64,000 nt of DNA, taken from Craspedostauros australis (lineage: Eukaryota; Bacillariophyta; Bacillariophyceae; Mastogloiales; Achnanthaceae). Positions within the stretch are counted from its first letter, which is position 1, and every line of letters starts with the position of its first letter. The position numbers and the translations under genes were made by a program. Of this stretch, positions 9,768-19,725 are shown one piece after another. Where the stretch lies: NCBI GenBank assembly GCA_026770025.1, contig JAMXDE010000004.1, positions 2,604,001 to 2,668,000 of the forward strand. Reading direction: 5' to 3'. Under the pieces are notes generated by a model that ran no database searches, was not told the DNA's origin, and saw nothing but the letters and a program-made list of their open reading frames with translations.

Positions 9768-12330
9768 TTACACGAGAGGTGTTGTGGAAGACGACGACGA
9801 CGATGATTCTTGCTTGGAGCCGTTGGATCGTTCGATGTTTGTGTCCGTCGTGTCAGAATACAGCATCTCAAAGAGCTTCTTGTCTTCAACATCATGGTTT
9901 TCGTTTGCCTCCTCTGGCCCTCCAACAGTAGCGTCCGCCTGCAGCTGCTTGGAGATGGCATCCTCAATCATGCCGACAGCTTCCTTGTTCTCGACATTTT
10001 CGCTGGTGTGCGCGACAGTGGAATCGCTTGTTTCTGCGTCTGCGGATGGCGCAGTGGACATTTCTGTTGCTGATGCTACTGTGGGCTGAACTGGCACTGG
10101 CATGGCCGTAGTTGCAGCTGCCGCGGTGACTGTGGCTGGAGTTGAGGCACCTTCGAACGATCCTGTCTTAGCTTCCTCTGGGACTTCTCCCAGGACGCGC
10201 TTTCCAGCGAACCGAGCCACACGGCCAACGGTGTTGGATAGCACAGAGGAAACAACTCCATCAGCAAACATGACGGCTCTCTTGCGTCGTGACAGCTTGG
10301 GTGGCATGACAGACTTGGTGATCATTGGAAGCTCCTCGTATGCTGCTTCGTTGGATGGGGCGCGTGCCTTGTTTGCGTCCTCCAACGTGTGTGCTGAAGA
10401 ATCAGTGCTTTGGATCTCTGCCGAAGTAGGCGTAGCCACTTCTGCCGCTGCCGCCGTGGTTGGTGTCACCCCAGCGACGCCTGATGCAGCAAGCGTTGGC
10501 TCCATGCCTGGTCGGCCAAGCTCCCGCATGCGCTTGAGTTCTTCTCGCTTCACCATGCCCTTGGTGACTGCCCCGATGACCTTGAGAGTTGGGCATGGGC
10601 TAGTCACTTGCCTTGGCTCTGGCCACTTCGCACCTGTGATGGCATTGGCGTAATCGAACAGGTTCACGGAGGTGTCAAGATTCAGGACCTTGGCTGACTG
10701 GTCGTTCTCAAAGATCGAGTCCCAGCCACCGCCAGCGCCACCTCCGCCGGAGATCTGGCCGCCTTTCTCCAGTGCCTCTGCGCCGCGTCCTTCACGCGGG
10801 CCGCCATTCCAGGACCAGTAAACACCTGACTTTGCGCATCTTGGATCGTGGGCGACTTGAAAGAGTCTCTGTCCAGCCTCGTGCTCTCCAACAAACCCAC
10901 CTGTTGGCGGATATCGAGATGGTACAAAACATGGGAACCCGCGTAAAAGAGCGGGGTGGGTGTTCATTGCCATGCGTGAGATGGGTGCAGGAGGATGTCA
11001 ACAAGTCATCAAATCTTTTATGATATTGCGAATGGCCTCAGAGAGCAATCAGCACAGTGTGCAGAGTTGTATAACACATGCGAGTGGAGTGCAGTTTTGA
11101 AGTCCACTCATGTTGGCAATGAGTCACGTACCTGTGATGAATTTCATGAAGATTGGGAAGTATTGACGGAACCACGATCGCTTCTCTCTGAATAGAGGGG
11201 ATTCTGCGATGCATCCAGGGTACAGGCTTGAGAAGGCGACGCCCGTTTGCTTGTGGTACTTGTAATGGAGCAGGTTGGAGAGCATCATGAGGCACAGCTT
11301 TGAATCCTTGTACGCCTTGGCGCCAACAAAGCCATACCCGTCGGCCATGGCGATTGGATTTTTGAATCCAGCCTTGAAACCCTCGAGCTCGTGCAGATCA
11401 GCGATGGGATAGACGCCACCGCCGCCGACTGTGTTGTCATTGCCGGTGACCGATCCTACCATCGTCACGCGAGCGTCTGGGGAATCCAGCATGCCGTCAA
11501 GAAGGATCGATGTCATGAGGAAGTGCGAGAGGAAATTGATTTGCATCGTCTGTTCGTGATTGTCCTTGCTCCACTTGGCATGTTCCAGCGACGGCTGGTA
11601 GACGCCCGCGTTGCAGATCAATCGGTCGATGGGCTTCGTCATGCGGAAGTCGTCGACCTTCTTGCAGAATTCACGCACGGAGTCGAACGAATTGAGCTCG
11701 CAGTGGATGGGTGTGAAGTGCTCCATGTTTGGGAAGTTGTCAATCTCGGCAACGGCCTGCATCTTGTCGAGATCACGCACGGCTCCGATCACGTGGTACT
11801 CTCCGGATCGCAGCAATGCCTGTGCGGCCTTGCGGCCCAGGCCCGAGGACGTTCCGGTGAGCACGATGAGCTCTGATGCGAGTAAGTTTGGTCATTGTTG
11901 TGAATGGCAAACGGCGAATGGTAAATGGTGAGCGTTGGTGAATGTGAGCATGGTCTTGGTCATCGAAAGGGTGCAAGCCGACAAACGAACACACAAACAC
12001 AAATGCAAAAGGCGAAGAGCCAAAACGAAAGGCATCCAGAGCCGTTCTGCATCACGTAATCCGTGATGGGCAGTGGGCAATGGGCACTTTGGCGCAATGA
12101 ATCAAGATTTAACGCAAGATGTGGATAGGAGTGCACTCACTCTTGTCACCGAAGCGCGCCTGGACTTCCTCGCTGTGGGGGTTGGCCGTTGGGAGTTTCC
12201 ACTTGCTCATGAATTGGAAGCCATGGCAGGTGGGGGTGAATGCCGCAAAGAGGAGCATGATGGATGCCAGAATCATGGCTGATGGCAGGTTTCTGTGCCT
12301 GCGAGGCACACTGGCACGGATGTGCGTCAT
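9768..12330 (-). CDS. POR: Light-dependent protochlorophyllide reductase with long C-terminal extension (3 exons)
   Basis: NADPH- and light-dependent reduction of protochlorophyllide to chlorophyllide in the plastid. Predicted exons: 12330-12141, 11872-11132, 10900-9768, with introns starting GTGAGT and GTACGT; the joins keep frame and give 687 aa. Exon 1 has a hydrophobic signal peptide ending CHG|FQF, the diatom-type plastid signal. Exon 2 has the Rossmann motif TGTSSGLG and the YxxxK pair in AYKDSKLC. Exon 3 opens with GGFVGEHEAGQRLFQV and ends its POR part with VIGAVTKGMVKREELKRMRE. About 240 further residues follow, rich in Ala, Thr, Ser and Glu, with one basic stretch (LSRRKRAVMFADGVVSS). 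A start at 12276 would still keep the signal peptide. The POR identity is firm; the role of the extension is unknown. Confidence 0.88.
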
Positions 12331-13404
12331 GGTATTGATGTTGGTAGGGTGTAGTGGGATGGAGTGGGGTAGCTCGATGGGAAGACACTTGCAGTGAATC
12401 GAGTTTTATGACAATACGACAGAGACCTGCCAGCTTGTTGATTCCTTCGTCTTCGATTCATTCGTTCGTTGCGGCGTGTGGCCTGGTTGCTGTGCCGCAG
12501 CCATCAATTAGCGGCCAACGGTTTGCGGGCGTCGGAAGCGTCTTGGAACTGCCTCCATCTGTGTCCCACTGCTGCTGCTGGCGCGCTCTTGGTGACTGGT
12601 TCTGATTTGGGGTCCGATCCTTTTCTTCGCCAACCCATCAAAAAATCGTTGAAGGTATCTTCGGCATGTGATGGGCGTGTTCCACGAGGAACAGTTGTTG
12701 CCTTTCTTTGTGTGTTCTATGACCGGAGAGTCTTAAATGAAATCGGCGTGACATCTGCTTGTTAGAGCATCTGCGTCCGTTTTGTGTCTGTTCTGTGTGC
12801 ACATGCGAAGCGGCCCTTGTTGATGGGTGGCTGGGAGAGCAACTTGCGCAGAATCTTCAACACTTCAACGACAGACGTCGCGTACATGCGTACTCGTCTC
12901 CTTGGAGCTCGCGCATGCGTGCGACAAAGACCTGTTCGGTTCTGCGCAACCCGAACACGAAGATGAAGATCCCTTGCGGTGGTGATGGATCCGTCGTTGG
13001 CGACAACCAAATCCGGCACCTGCGCCGGTCTCTCTGCCGGTGTTCTTTTTGGGCAAACAGGATCGAGGTCGTGGTTGTTGCCAAGGTCGAGGTTGCTGTT
13101 GGGGCTGAGGTTGCTATTGGGGTTGATGTCTTCTCTGCCAAGCAACGGCAACAGATCAGCTCGTAACACAACAGAAACACCACCACCACTCACCATCCAC
13201 CACCACTTCAACCAGCACGATCCACTCCCTGCATTGCCACAAGAGAAGCATTGGTACCATACCCCGACCAAGAACAGATCGAATCGCTGAAGTGCCAGAG
13301 TCGGATCCACCATCTCAGCACCATTGCGAGAGCACAAAAAAGAAAAGACCAACAGCCCTCACCAGACAACTTTCATCACCCATCCACCTACTCTCACGAA
13401 CGCA
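12331..13404. other. Divergent intergenic region between POR and ferredoxin-like gene
   Basis: About 1.07 kb without a recognisable gene. Both flanking genes encode plastid proteins and point outward, so their promoters lie here and may be shared. A GGTCGAGGTTGCTGTTGGGG-like imperfect repeat occurs at about 13085-13120. Confidence 0.5.
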
Positions 13405-14508
13405 ATGAAGCACCTTCGATCCTGCGCACCCTCCCTCCTCCTGCTCTTCTGCCTCGTGCTGCAATGCACGCAGTGCGTGCTGGGATTCACACCATCGGCG
13501 CTATTTGGCGAGAGGTCGTCGGATGCTGCGGTGAGCCGCCGATTGCGACTCTCGCTGTTCGCAGCCACGATGCCACGCAGTGACAAGGAGACAAAGAAGG
13601 AACCAGTGAATCTAGCGCAGCCATTGGCCAGCACAACGGCATCGGAAGACAAGAAGGGATACGTGCCAAAATGGACCAAGAAGACAACCGTCGCGGAGTC
13701 CTTGGGCTCGACGAAGCAGCTGGGATTTGACAAGGTTGGCTTGAAGGGCGACATCCCCGTCGTTTTCCAACAAGGCAACGAAACCCGCACGAGCATGGCG
13801 TGGGTTGGACAGCCGTATCGCGACGTCGGTAAGTTGGGTAGAGTAAATGCTGAACGTGGAGAGCGGCTGGGCGTATCGCTACATAATCGAATGGGGCAAT
13901 TCCGAAAGAACCCGCACGTGCTCTGCTTCATGCATGCATGCTGAATTTGTTGGAATGCAGCATGATCCAACTATTCCCACACACGCTCTCACAACTGGTA
14001 CAATACGACAATCATTCGATTCATCACCTCAACGAATGCCACTACTCTGCTCCACCCCTCTCTCCCATTTTCTCCCACATTTCTCCACATCAACATCATT
14101 TTGTGACGAACAGCCACACAAGCAGGACAGTTCATCAAATACGGCTGCGGCAAAGGCGAATGCGGAACCTGCGAATGCATGGTGAATGGAAAATGGATCC
14201 GCCCCTGCGTCGCCAAAGTCCCAGCCTTGTCCAAGGAGGATGGCGAGGACGGCAAGCTCATCGTGAAGCTCAAGGCCGTGAAATCGAAGTCGACCAGTTC
14301 CGGAACCTTCTTCTCGTTCCGCTCATTCTTGATGGGATTTTGGAACAACTTGCTGGGCATGATCGGCTTTGTGAAATTCATTGACGCCGCCAAACGCAAC
14401 TGGGAGGAACGCATCGAATACGAGGAACGCGTGAGACAGCGCACGAAGGAGATCCGCGAAGCACGCCTTCAGGCCGAAGCATTGGCAGCATCCGGTGCCA
14501 CAAGCTAA
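13405..14508 (+). CDS. Plastid-targeted 2Fe-2S ferredoxin-domain protein (2 exons)
   Basis: Predicted exons 13405-13828 and 14126-14508; the GTAAGT donor and CAG acceptor restore the frame, giving 268 aa. The N-terminus is a signal peptide ending CVLG|FTPSALF, followed by a Ser/Arg-rich transit-like stretch: a bipartite plastid signal. Exon 2 begins with the cluster-binding loop GCGKGECGTCECMVNGKW and later RPC, the C-x4-C-x2-C...C pattern of plant-type 2Fe-2S ferredoxins. After the ferredoxin fold comes an added segment with a hydrophobic stretch (SFLMGFWNNLLGMIGFVKF) and a charged helix rich in Arg/Glu, so it is probably membrane-associated and not a soluble carrier. Exact redox partner unknown. 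It is divergent from POR. Confidence 0.8.
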
Positions 14509-15383
14509 GTGCATACCCGCTCGTACATATGATATGGTGTCGTGAATTTCGAGCGCGGTATGGCACAACTCGTGAGACCCCATCGCTCTACTCTTTACAC
14601 ACTCCATGATAATGTATTTTAGACAAGTAGCAGATATTACCCGCACCATGACACATCGTCTTGATTTGATGATGGGCGCTGTATGGTAGACAAGGCCACG
14701 TTGCGGAAGCGGGTTGCGAAAGCGAATTGCGCCATCTTTTCACCATCGCAGACGCCAAGATGCAAAAAAGAGGAAGGACTCGAACCCGGCACAGCATCCG
14801 TCCTCTGGTCTCCAACAAACTACATGGTTAGCCTGCCAGCATCTGTGTCTGCATCGCGCTTCCATCAACAGCCGCAACAAAAGAAGATGCCCAGCGCAAT
14901 GATCATCATTGTCGGCTGAAGCAAAAGCATCACGGTCACGCATCCACCCACTGCGCGAGGTTGGGATGTCCAGTTGCCTGACTGACCCGTCGACCCCGTC
15001 ATTATCGCCACACATGCGCCTGCTTCCGCAAGCACACAGATGGCAACAGCAAATCATGGCGTGATGATGCTGCTATTTGTGGGGAAAAGGAAATTGATAA
15101 AGGCTTCCGTCTGTCCGTCTCCCGATAGATACCAAGATGCTCACGCACTTCAACACGAGATCGATTGTTTGGTTGGTGATGGGTGATGTCAACCGAAATT
15201 GCCTCGTTGTTGTTAATGTGTTTGTGTGGGTGGCGACTACGGCTACGAAGACGACTGCGACTACGGCCTTTGGCAATACCGACGACTGAGAATCACCTGT
15301 CACTTTCGTCAGATCACTCAACGTAGAGCACGGAGAAGTCAAACCACGAAGGTGCAGCATCAGATCTCGAAGGCAGACTGATC
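14509..15383. other. Intergenic, no gene recognised
   Basis: 875 bp between two plus-strand plastid genes. The minus strand near 14770-14800 has a tRNA box-B-like string but no foldable tRNA around it. Otherwise nothing recognised. Confidence 0.5.
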
Positions 15384-16757
15384 ATGACGAAGTTGGAAAC
15401 GATGAGCCCCACGATGAGCATCGCCATGACTGTCGCATTGATGATGATGATGATCGCGGCAACCTCACTGTCCGCAACCAGGCAGGCCAACGCATTCGCG
15501 CCTTCCATTCAGCAATCTAGTCTGCGATGGCAACATTCACATTCGCAGCAACAGCGATGGCGTCTCCCATCTTCATCGCCATCGCCATCGTTCGCAGCAT
15601 TGCATGCGAAGGACAAGAAGCAATCTGACGATGATGAAAGCACTCCAGATGCGAAATCTGCCATGGAGGAAGCGTTCGCCAAGTTGGATGACATGAAGAG
15701 TCTCGGCGACGGTGATGCGCCAGGCGCAACTATCAACGATGCGGACTTTGCAAAGGCCATGAAGGATCTGGATCTGTCCAAGCTGATGTCGGAAGGGGAG
15801 GCTGGCGCTGAGAAGACAGCGCAAGATGAACGGCAGCCCGAGAAAGAGTTGAAGATCTATGAGGACATGGTATCGGAGATTGAGACTGGCGATTTCAACG
15901 ACGTCAAGGATTCCGTCAAATCAAAGCTCATGGACAGCAGCGGGAAGGGATTTGGCAAAAAGTCGATCTCCGTGAACCTCGATGACATTCCAGCATTCGA
16001 TCCCACGGAGTCAGGAGTTGGCAGCGACAGCGCTGCAACGGATGCCTTCATGAACAAGGCGTTGGATCAAGCGTTTGACGAGGCCAATGCGCAAGGTGGA
16101 GAGATGGGTGTCAACAAAGAATCCTTCATGCAAGACGAATCCTTCAAGGAAGAGATTGAGGACATCTTCACAAAGGCCAATGCCAAGCTGGTGGAATCGC
16201 TGGAAGAAATCCGAGCAGATCAGGTACGAAGCTTGCAGGCACACAGCTTGATTTTAATTGACGCGGTCGTCAAGATGCTGCAGTCGGACATTCTGTCGCA
16301 ACACCGTATCATCATCTCTCGTTTCTCACACACTTCTCATCGATTCCTATCGTTTCCGCTTCACGTTGTCCAGAAACTCTTTGCCGAAAAAAGCGCTCTC
16401 GAAGCCGAGCAACGTTCCATCGAGCGGTCGGCCACCAATGAGGAACGCATTGCCATCGCCGAGGACAACATGCGCAAGGTGCTGGACCGCGTCAATGATG
16501 AGAGCAAGGCCGTCGAGGGCGCCATCGAAGATCTGAAACGTGCGCAGGAAGAAGCCTCCGGCGACGAGACCCTGACCGATCTGCGCAGCGGCGGGATCGT
16601 GAAGCAAGCGGCCTTGGTGGGAACCCTGCTGTTCACCGTGCGGGGTTTGGGAGAGACGGTGGCCTTCACGACAGGGATGGGCGAATCGCATTTGATCCCG
16701 GCCATCGTGCAGTCCGTGCTGGCGGTTGTTTGCATTATCATTCTCAAGTTCCTGTGA
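15384..16757 (+). CDS. Plastid-targeted membrane protein of unknown function (2 exons)
   Basis: The ORF is open throughout, but 16224-16373 has the marks of a 150-bp in-frame intron (CAG|GTACGA ... TTGTCCAG), giving about 407 aa. The N-terminus has a Met/Ala-rich signal peptide followed by ANA|FAPS, a close match to the diatom plastid motif ASAFAP. The middle is acidic and helical (KLDDMKSLGDGD..., then EALQ-type coiled coil near AEKSALEAEQRSIE). The C-terminus has two hydrophobic segments separated by a short loop (QAALVGTLLFTVRGLGETVAF and PAIVQSVLAVVCIIILKFL). I do not recognise the family. It is likely a plastid envelope or thylakoid protein with a soluble helical domain. Confidence 0.7.
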   Translation: MTKLETMSPTMSIAMTVALMMMMIAATSLSATRQANAFAPSIQQSSLRWQHSHSQQQRWRLPSSSPSPSFAALHAKDKKQSDDDESTPDAKSAMEEAFAKLDDMKSLGDGDAPGATINDADFAKAMKDLDLSKLMSEGEAGAEKTAQDERQPEKELKIYEDMVSEIETGDFNDVKDSVKSKLMDSSGKGFGKKSISVNLDDIPAFDPTESGVGSDSAATDAFMNKALDQAFDEANAQGGEMGVNKESFMQDESFKEEIEDIFTKANAKLVESLEEIRADQVRSLQAHSLILIDAVVKMLQSDILSQHRIIISRFSHTSHRFLSFPLHVVQKLFAEKSALEAEQRSIERSATNEERIAIAEDNMRKVLDRVNDESKAVEGAIEDLKRAQEEASGDETLTDLRSGGIVKQAALVGTLLFTVRGLGETVAFTTGMGESHLIPAIVQSVLAVVCIIILKFL

Positions 16758-16922
16758 TGCGGCCATCGTCGCGTTGCAAGCAAACGTGCTTGCATGCATC
16801 CTATTGGTAGAGTAAAGTGAACGAATGCAGGCAAAGGTTTGTAACGGCGGAATTAGCGCTATCCTACAGTAGATTCTCATTCTTCTCTCCGTACCTCCAG
16901 AGAGATGGCCCCCTTGCAATGG

Positions 16923-18776
16923 TCACCAATCAGGAAATCGCTGAATCCCCAATGCCGCACCGTACTCTTCGTATTCTGCCTTACTGAGCCACAGCTGCTG
17001 GAAGCTCCCCAACGACGTCAGGATGGAACCCCCGATCCAGCTCGACGCCGATCGCTCAATCGCGAACTTGGAAGCGATCACCTTGGGCTTGACAAAGTTG
17101 GGCAGCTCGTTGTGCGTCAGTTCGTACGACAATCGCTGCTCGAGGGCGTTGTGCAGCAGCATGGCCGACGTGCCGCCAACGAGGACGATGTGAGAGGCGA
17201 GTTCCTTCCGCACATCGACGTCAGACACGGCCATGAGGGATGCGCGGATTAGTTTGGGCAGCGGGAGGTTGCTGAGGGTGGATTGTGTTGACGTCGCTGC
17301 TGGCACTTTGCCGTTGTCGACATGTTTTGGTAGAAAGGGCGTCTCGTCGGTGAATAGCAGCTCATGGACGTTGCGAATATCATTGCCGACCGACGATCCA
17401 TTCAAATTGACTTTGGTGCCATCCGGCAATTCAAAGATGGACGGCGGCTCTTCTTCGCTGCTGCTGCTGCTGCTGCTGCTGCCACTGTCGCTGTCATCAC
17501 TTTTGCCGTCAGTTGGTTGCTGCGGTGATGAATCCACCCCTGCTCCGGAAGCATCCTCCATGGCAACATCGTCTTGGTCTGCATCATCAAGTTTCTCCTG
17601 CGCAATGGCTTCTGCCGCCGTTGTCGCCTGTGATGATGCTCCTGCTGCCGCCGTTTCATCATTCGCTTGCATGGAACGATGCAACTTCATGAAAGGAATA
17701 TCGCGACTCGCGTCCGAATCCGACCCTCCGCTCGCCGCAGTGTTCCAGACGTTGATGTCGGACGGCGAGAACGATCGCAGCTCGTACATTAGACTTTGCA
17801 TGGACCACGTATGGAACGCGGACGATCTGGCCTGTGCAGAGTTCGATTTCTTCTGATACCGCGCCGAGACGGACGATCCCGACGATAACAGCGCCTGCCA
17901 CGTGCAATGATCCAACCAATGCGCCCCACGTCCCGACCGTCGTTGCGCCGTGCGCAAGACCAGGCCATCGACGACGGGCGTCACGCGTGTCCCGCCGGCC
18001 CCAATATCCACCACGAGCGCCGTTTGGCGGCCAACCGAAAATGCCGACAACATGGGACTGCTGGCCAAGAACACGGCCGGTGCACCCAGCGATTCCAGAA
18101 GCATCTCGGTGTACTGCGTCTGCTGTTTGCGCCGGATGCTTTCCTGGTACAGTTTGCCCGTGGTATTGTGTGGCACACCGCCATCATCATCGCTTGGGAC
18201 CACGATCTCCGTGAAACCAGGCGTGATGGCCAACACAGGATGAATGCAATTGCCATCCACACCTTCGGCCACACGTTCCTGATCCCCGTTGCCACCCTTC
18301 GTATGCTTCATGGAATGGAATGCGCGCAGGGTGGACATGCCGTGCTGCCACGTCGTTTGCGCCGCATCCCAGTCCTCCACGACCTGGCCCTGTGCGAGGA
18401 ATCGATTCGGATCGCAGATCGGGGATGCGGCGTCTGCACCAGCAGTTGCCTTGGATGCATCATTTGAGTTCATGCTGGAATTGGCAACCTGCGAAGACTG
18501 ATGCGTGGCCATGCTCATGATGGATCGCACCTCCTGAGCTGCCACCCTGGATGACAGGCATGATGTCGGGACGTGCCATGATCGTTGCGCCGTTCCTGTC
18601 TTCGCGCTGGTCGTTGCGGTGTTTTCATCGTCTCCGCCAGTGCTGCTGCTGTCAAACGCAGAAGCAACGTAGGGAGGGACAACGAGCTTGGGGTTGTCCT
18701 CTCCACCGTATCCGAACTGGCAGGAATGAGATCCGATCTGTCCAATGTACGATCCTGTCTCGTCTCCGCAGTACAT
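16923..18776 (-). CDS. Actin-related protein, ARP4-like
   Basis: 617 aa, single exon. The actin fold is clear: the N-terminus YCGDETGSYIGQIGSHSCQFGYGGED, the phosphate loop region ALVVDIGAGGTRVTPVVDG, HIVLVGGTSAMLLHNALEQRL, and the C-terminal WIGGSILTSLGSFQQLWLSKAEYEEYG. The start MYCGDE and overall pattern best fit ARP4 (BAF53), a subunit of INO80/SWR1-type remodelers and NuA4-type acetyltransferases. It is longer than usual (ARP4 is about 450-490 aa) because of low-complexity inserts: a Ser/Ala-rich one near residues 40-130 and an acidic one with a run of serines near residues 400-440. Function is therefore probably nuclear chromatin remodeling. It could be another divergent ARP; actin itself is excluded by the inserts. 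Confidence 0.75.
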   Translation of the reverse strand: MYCGDETGSYIGQIGSHSCQFGYGGEDNPKLVVPPYVASAFDSSSTGGDDENTATTSAKTGTAQRSWHVPTSCLSSRVAAQEVRSIMSMATHQSSQVANSSMNSNDASKATAGADAASPICDPNRFLAQGQVVEDWDAAQTTWQHGMSTLRAFHSMKHTKGGNGDQERVAEGVDGNCIHPVLAITPGFTEIVVPSDDDGGVPHNTTGKLYQESIRRKQQTQYTEMLLESLGAPAVFLASSPMLSAFSVGRQTALVVDIGAGGTRVTPVVDGLVLRTAQRRSGRGAHWLDHCTWQALLSSGSSVSARYQKKSNSAQARSSAFHTWSMQSLMYELRSFSPSDINVWNTAASGGSDSDASRDIPFMKLHRSMQANDETAAAGASSQATTAAEAIAQEKLDDADQDDVAMEDASGAGVDSSPQQPTDGKSDDSDSGSSSSSSSSEEEPPSIFELPDGTKVNLNGSSVGNDIRNVHELLFTDETPFLPKHVDNGKVPAATSTQSTLSNLPLPKLIRASLMAVSDVDVRKELASHIVLVGGTSAMLLHNALEQRLSYELTHNELPNFVKPKVIASKFAIERSASSWIGGSILTSLGSFQQLWLSKAEYEEYGAALGIQRFPDW

Positions 18777-19725
18777 CTTTTGCTCTTTCTTTCGACAACG
18801 CCCCTATTGTGGCCTCAACTCCGTCTCCTCCTGATGATAACGATGGAAATGACAACGGTCACGATACGTAGTCGTAGCTTGTGGTCTGCGAGATATGATA
18901 TCAGTGCGGTGCCATCGATCTCGCCATGGTCATTTTGCCGATGTTGTTGTGCAGATCAAATCTTTTTGGTTTGGTGTTGTTGTGGTTCGCAGATATGGTT
19001 TGGATATCACATGTTACGGATTGTCTGACAGACTGACATGATGAGCATTAATGTCTGAATTGGACGTTGAATCACCGTTATCACGGTTCGAAAAAGCGCG
19101 GTGCCGTCCAAGCGCGTGTTGCTCTGCGCGAGCAAGCCTGTTGCTGGCAAGTTCGAATCTATCGAGCGTTGACACTGTTGTCGGCAATGACAATGGTCAT
19201 GGTCGGAGGCACCGCGAACAGAACGGAACGAAACACAACGCACGCAGACGGAACTGACACAAACCGTGAGGCGAATGAAGTGCTCACAATTCTTCCACCC
19301 TCTCGACCGTTTTCGCACCTTCCACAGTACCTGTACTACAAGAACGCCAGGATACGTAAGACCAGCCGTTCCATCAACGTCTTCTGTCATCGCCAATTCC
19401 CCATCCTGACATCAATCAACGCCGCAGAGATACAGTACCTTGTTGCTCTCTGCTCGAATACTCTCCTCTCTCTTCTACGCGGTCGAAGTCGTCAAGCAGC
19501 ACTGGTTGGAAAGACGAAGAATCGGTTGTCTCTCCATCAAACCAAATTGCTCCGCTCTGCTCGACACACTCTGCGTTGAGTACCATACACGGAGTCAGGT
19601 CTCACAATCTCGAATTCAATCTCGCGACCGCAGAAGCAGATAGAGTACTCTCTATTGCCCTCTCTCGAGCAAAGCAAGCATCAATCAACCACCGACCATC
19701 ATCTTGACAGCCAGCGACAGCCAAC
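18777..19725. other. Divergent intergenic region between ARP and first SIT gene
   Basis: About 950 bp without a recognisable gene. It presumably contains both promoters. The last 150 bp is C/A-rich, typical of a 5' UTR, and leads into the SIT start. Confidence 0.5.

Noticed and set aside
14765-14815. tRNA box-B-like string (GGTTCGAGTCC on the minus strand) followed by a T-run
   Set aside because: The neighbouring bases do not form a T-stem or acceptor stem, and no matching 5' half was found.
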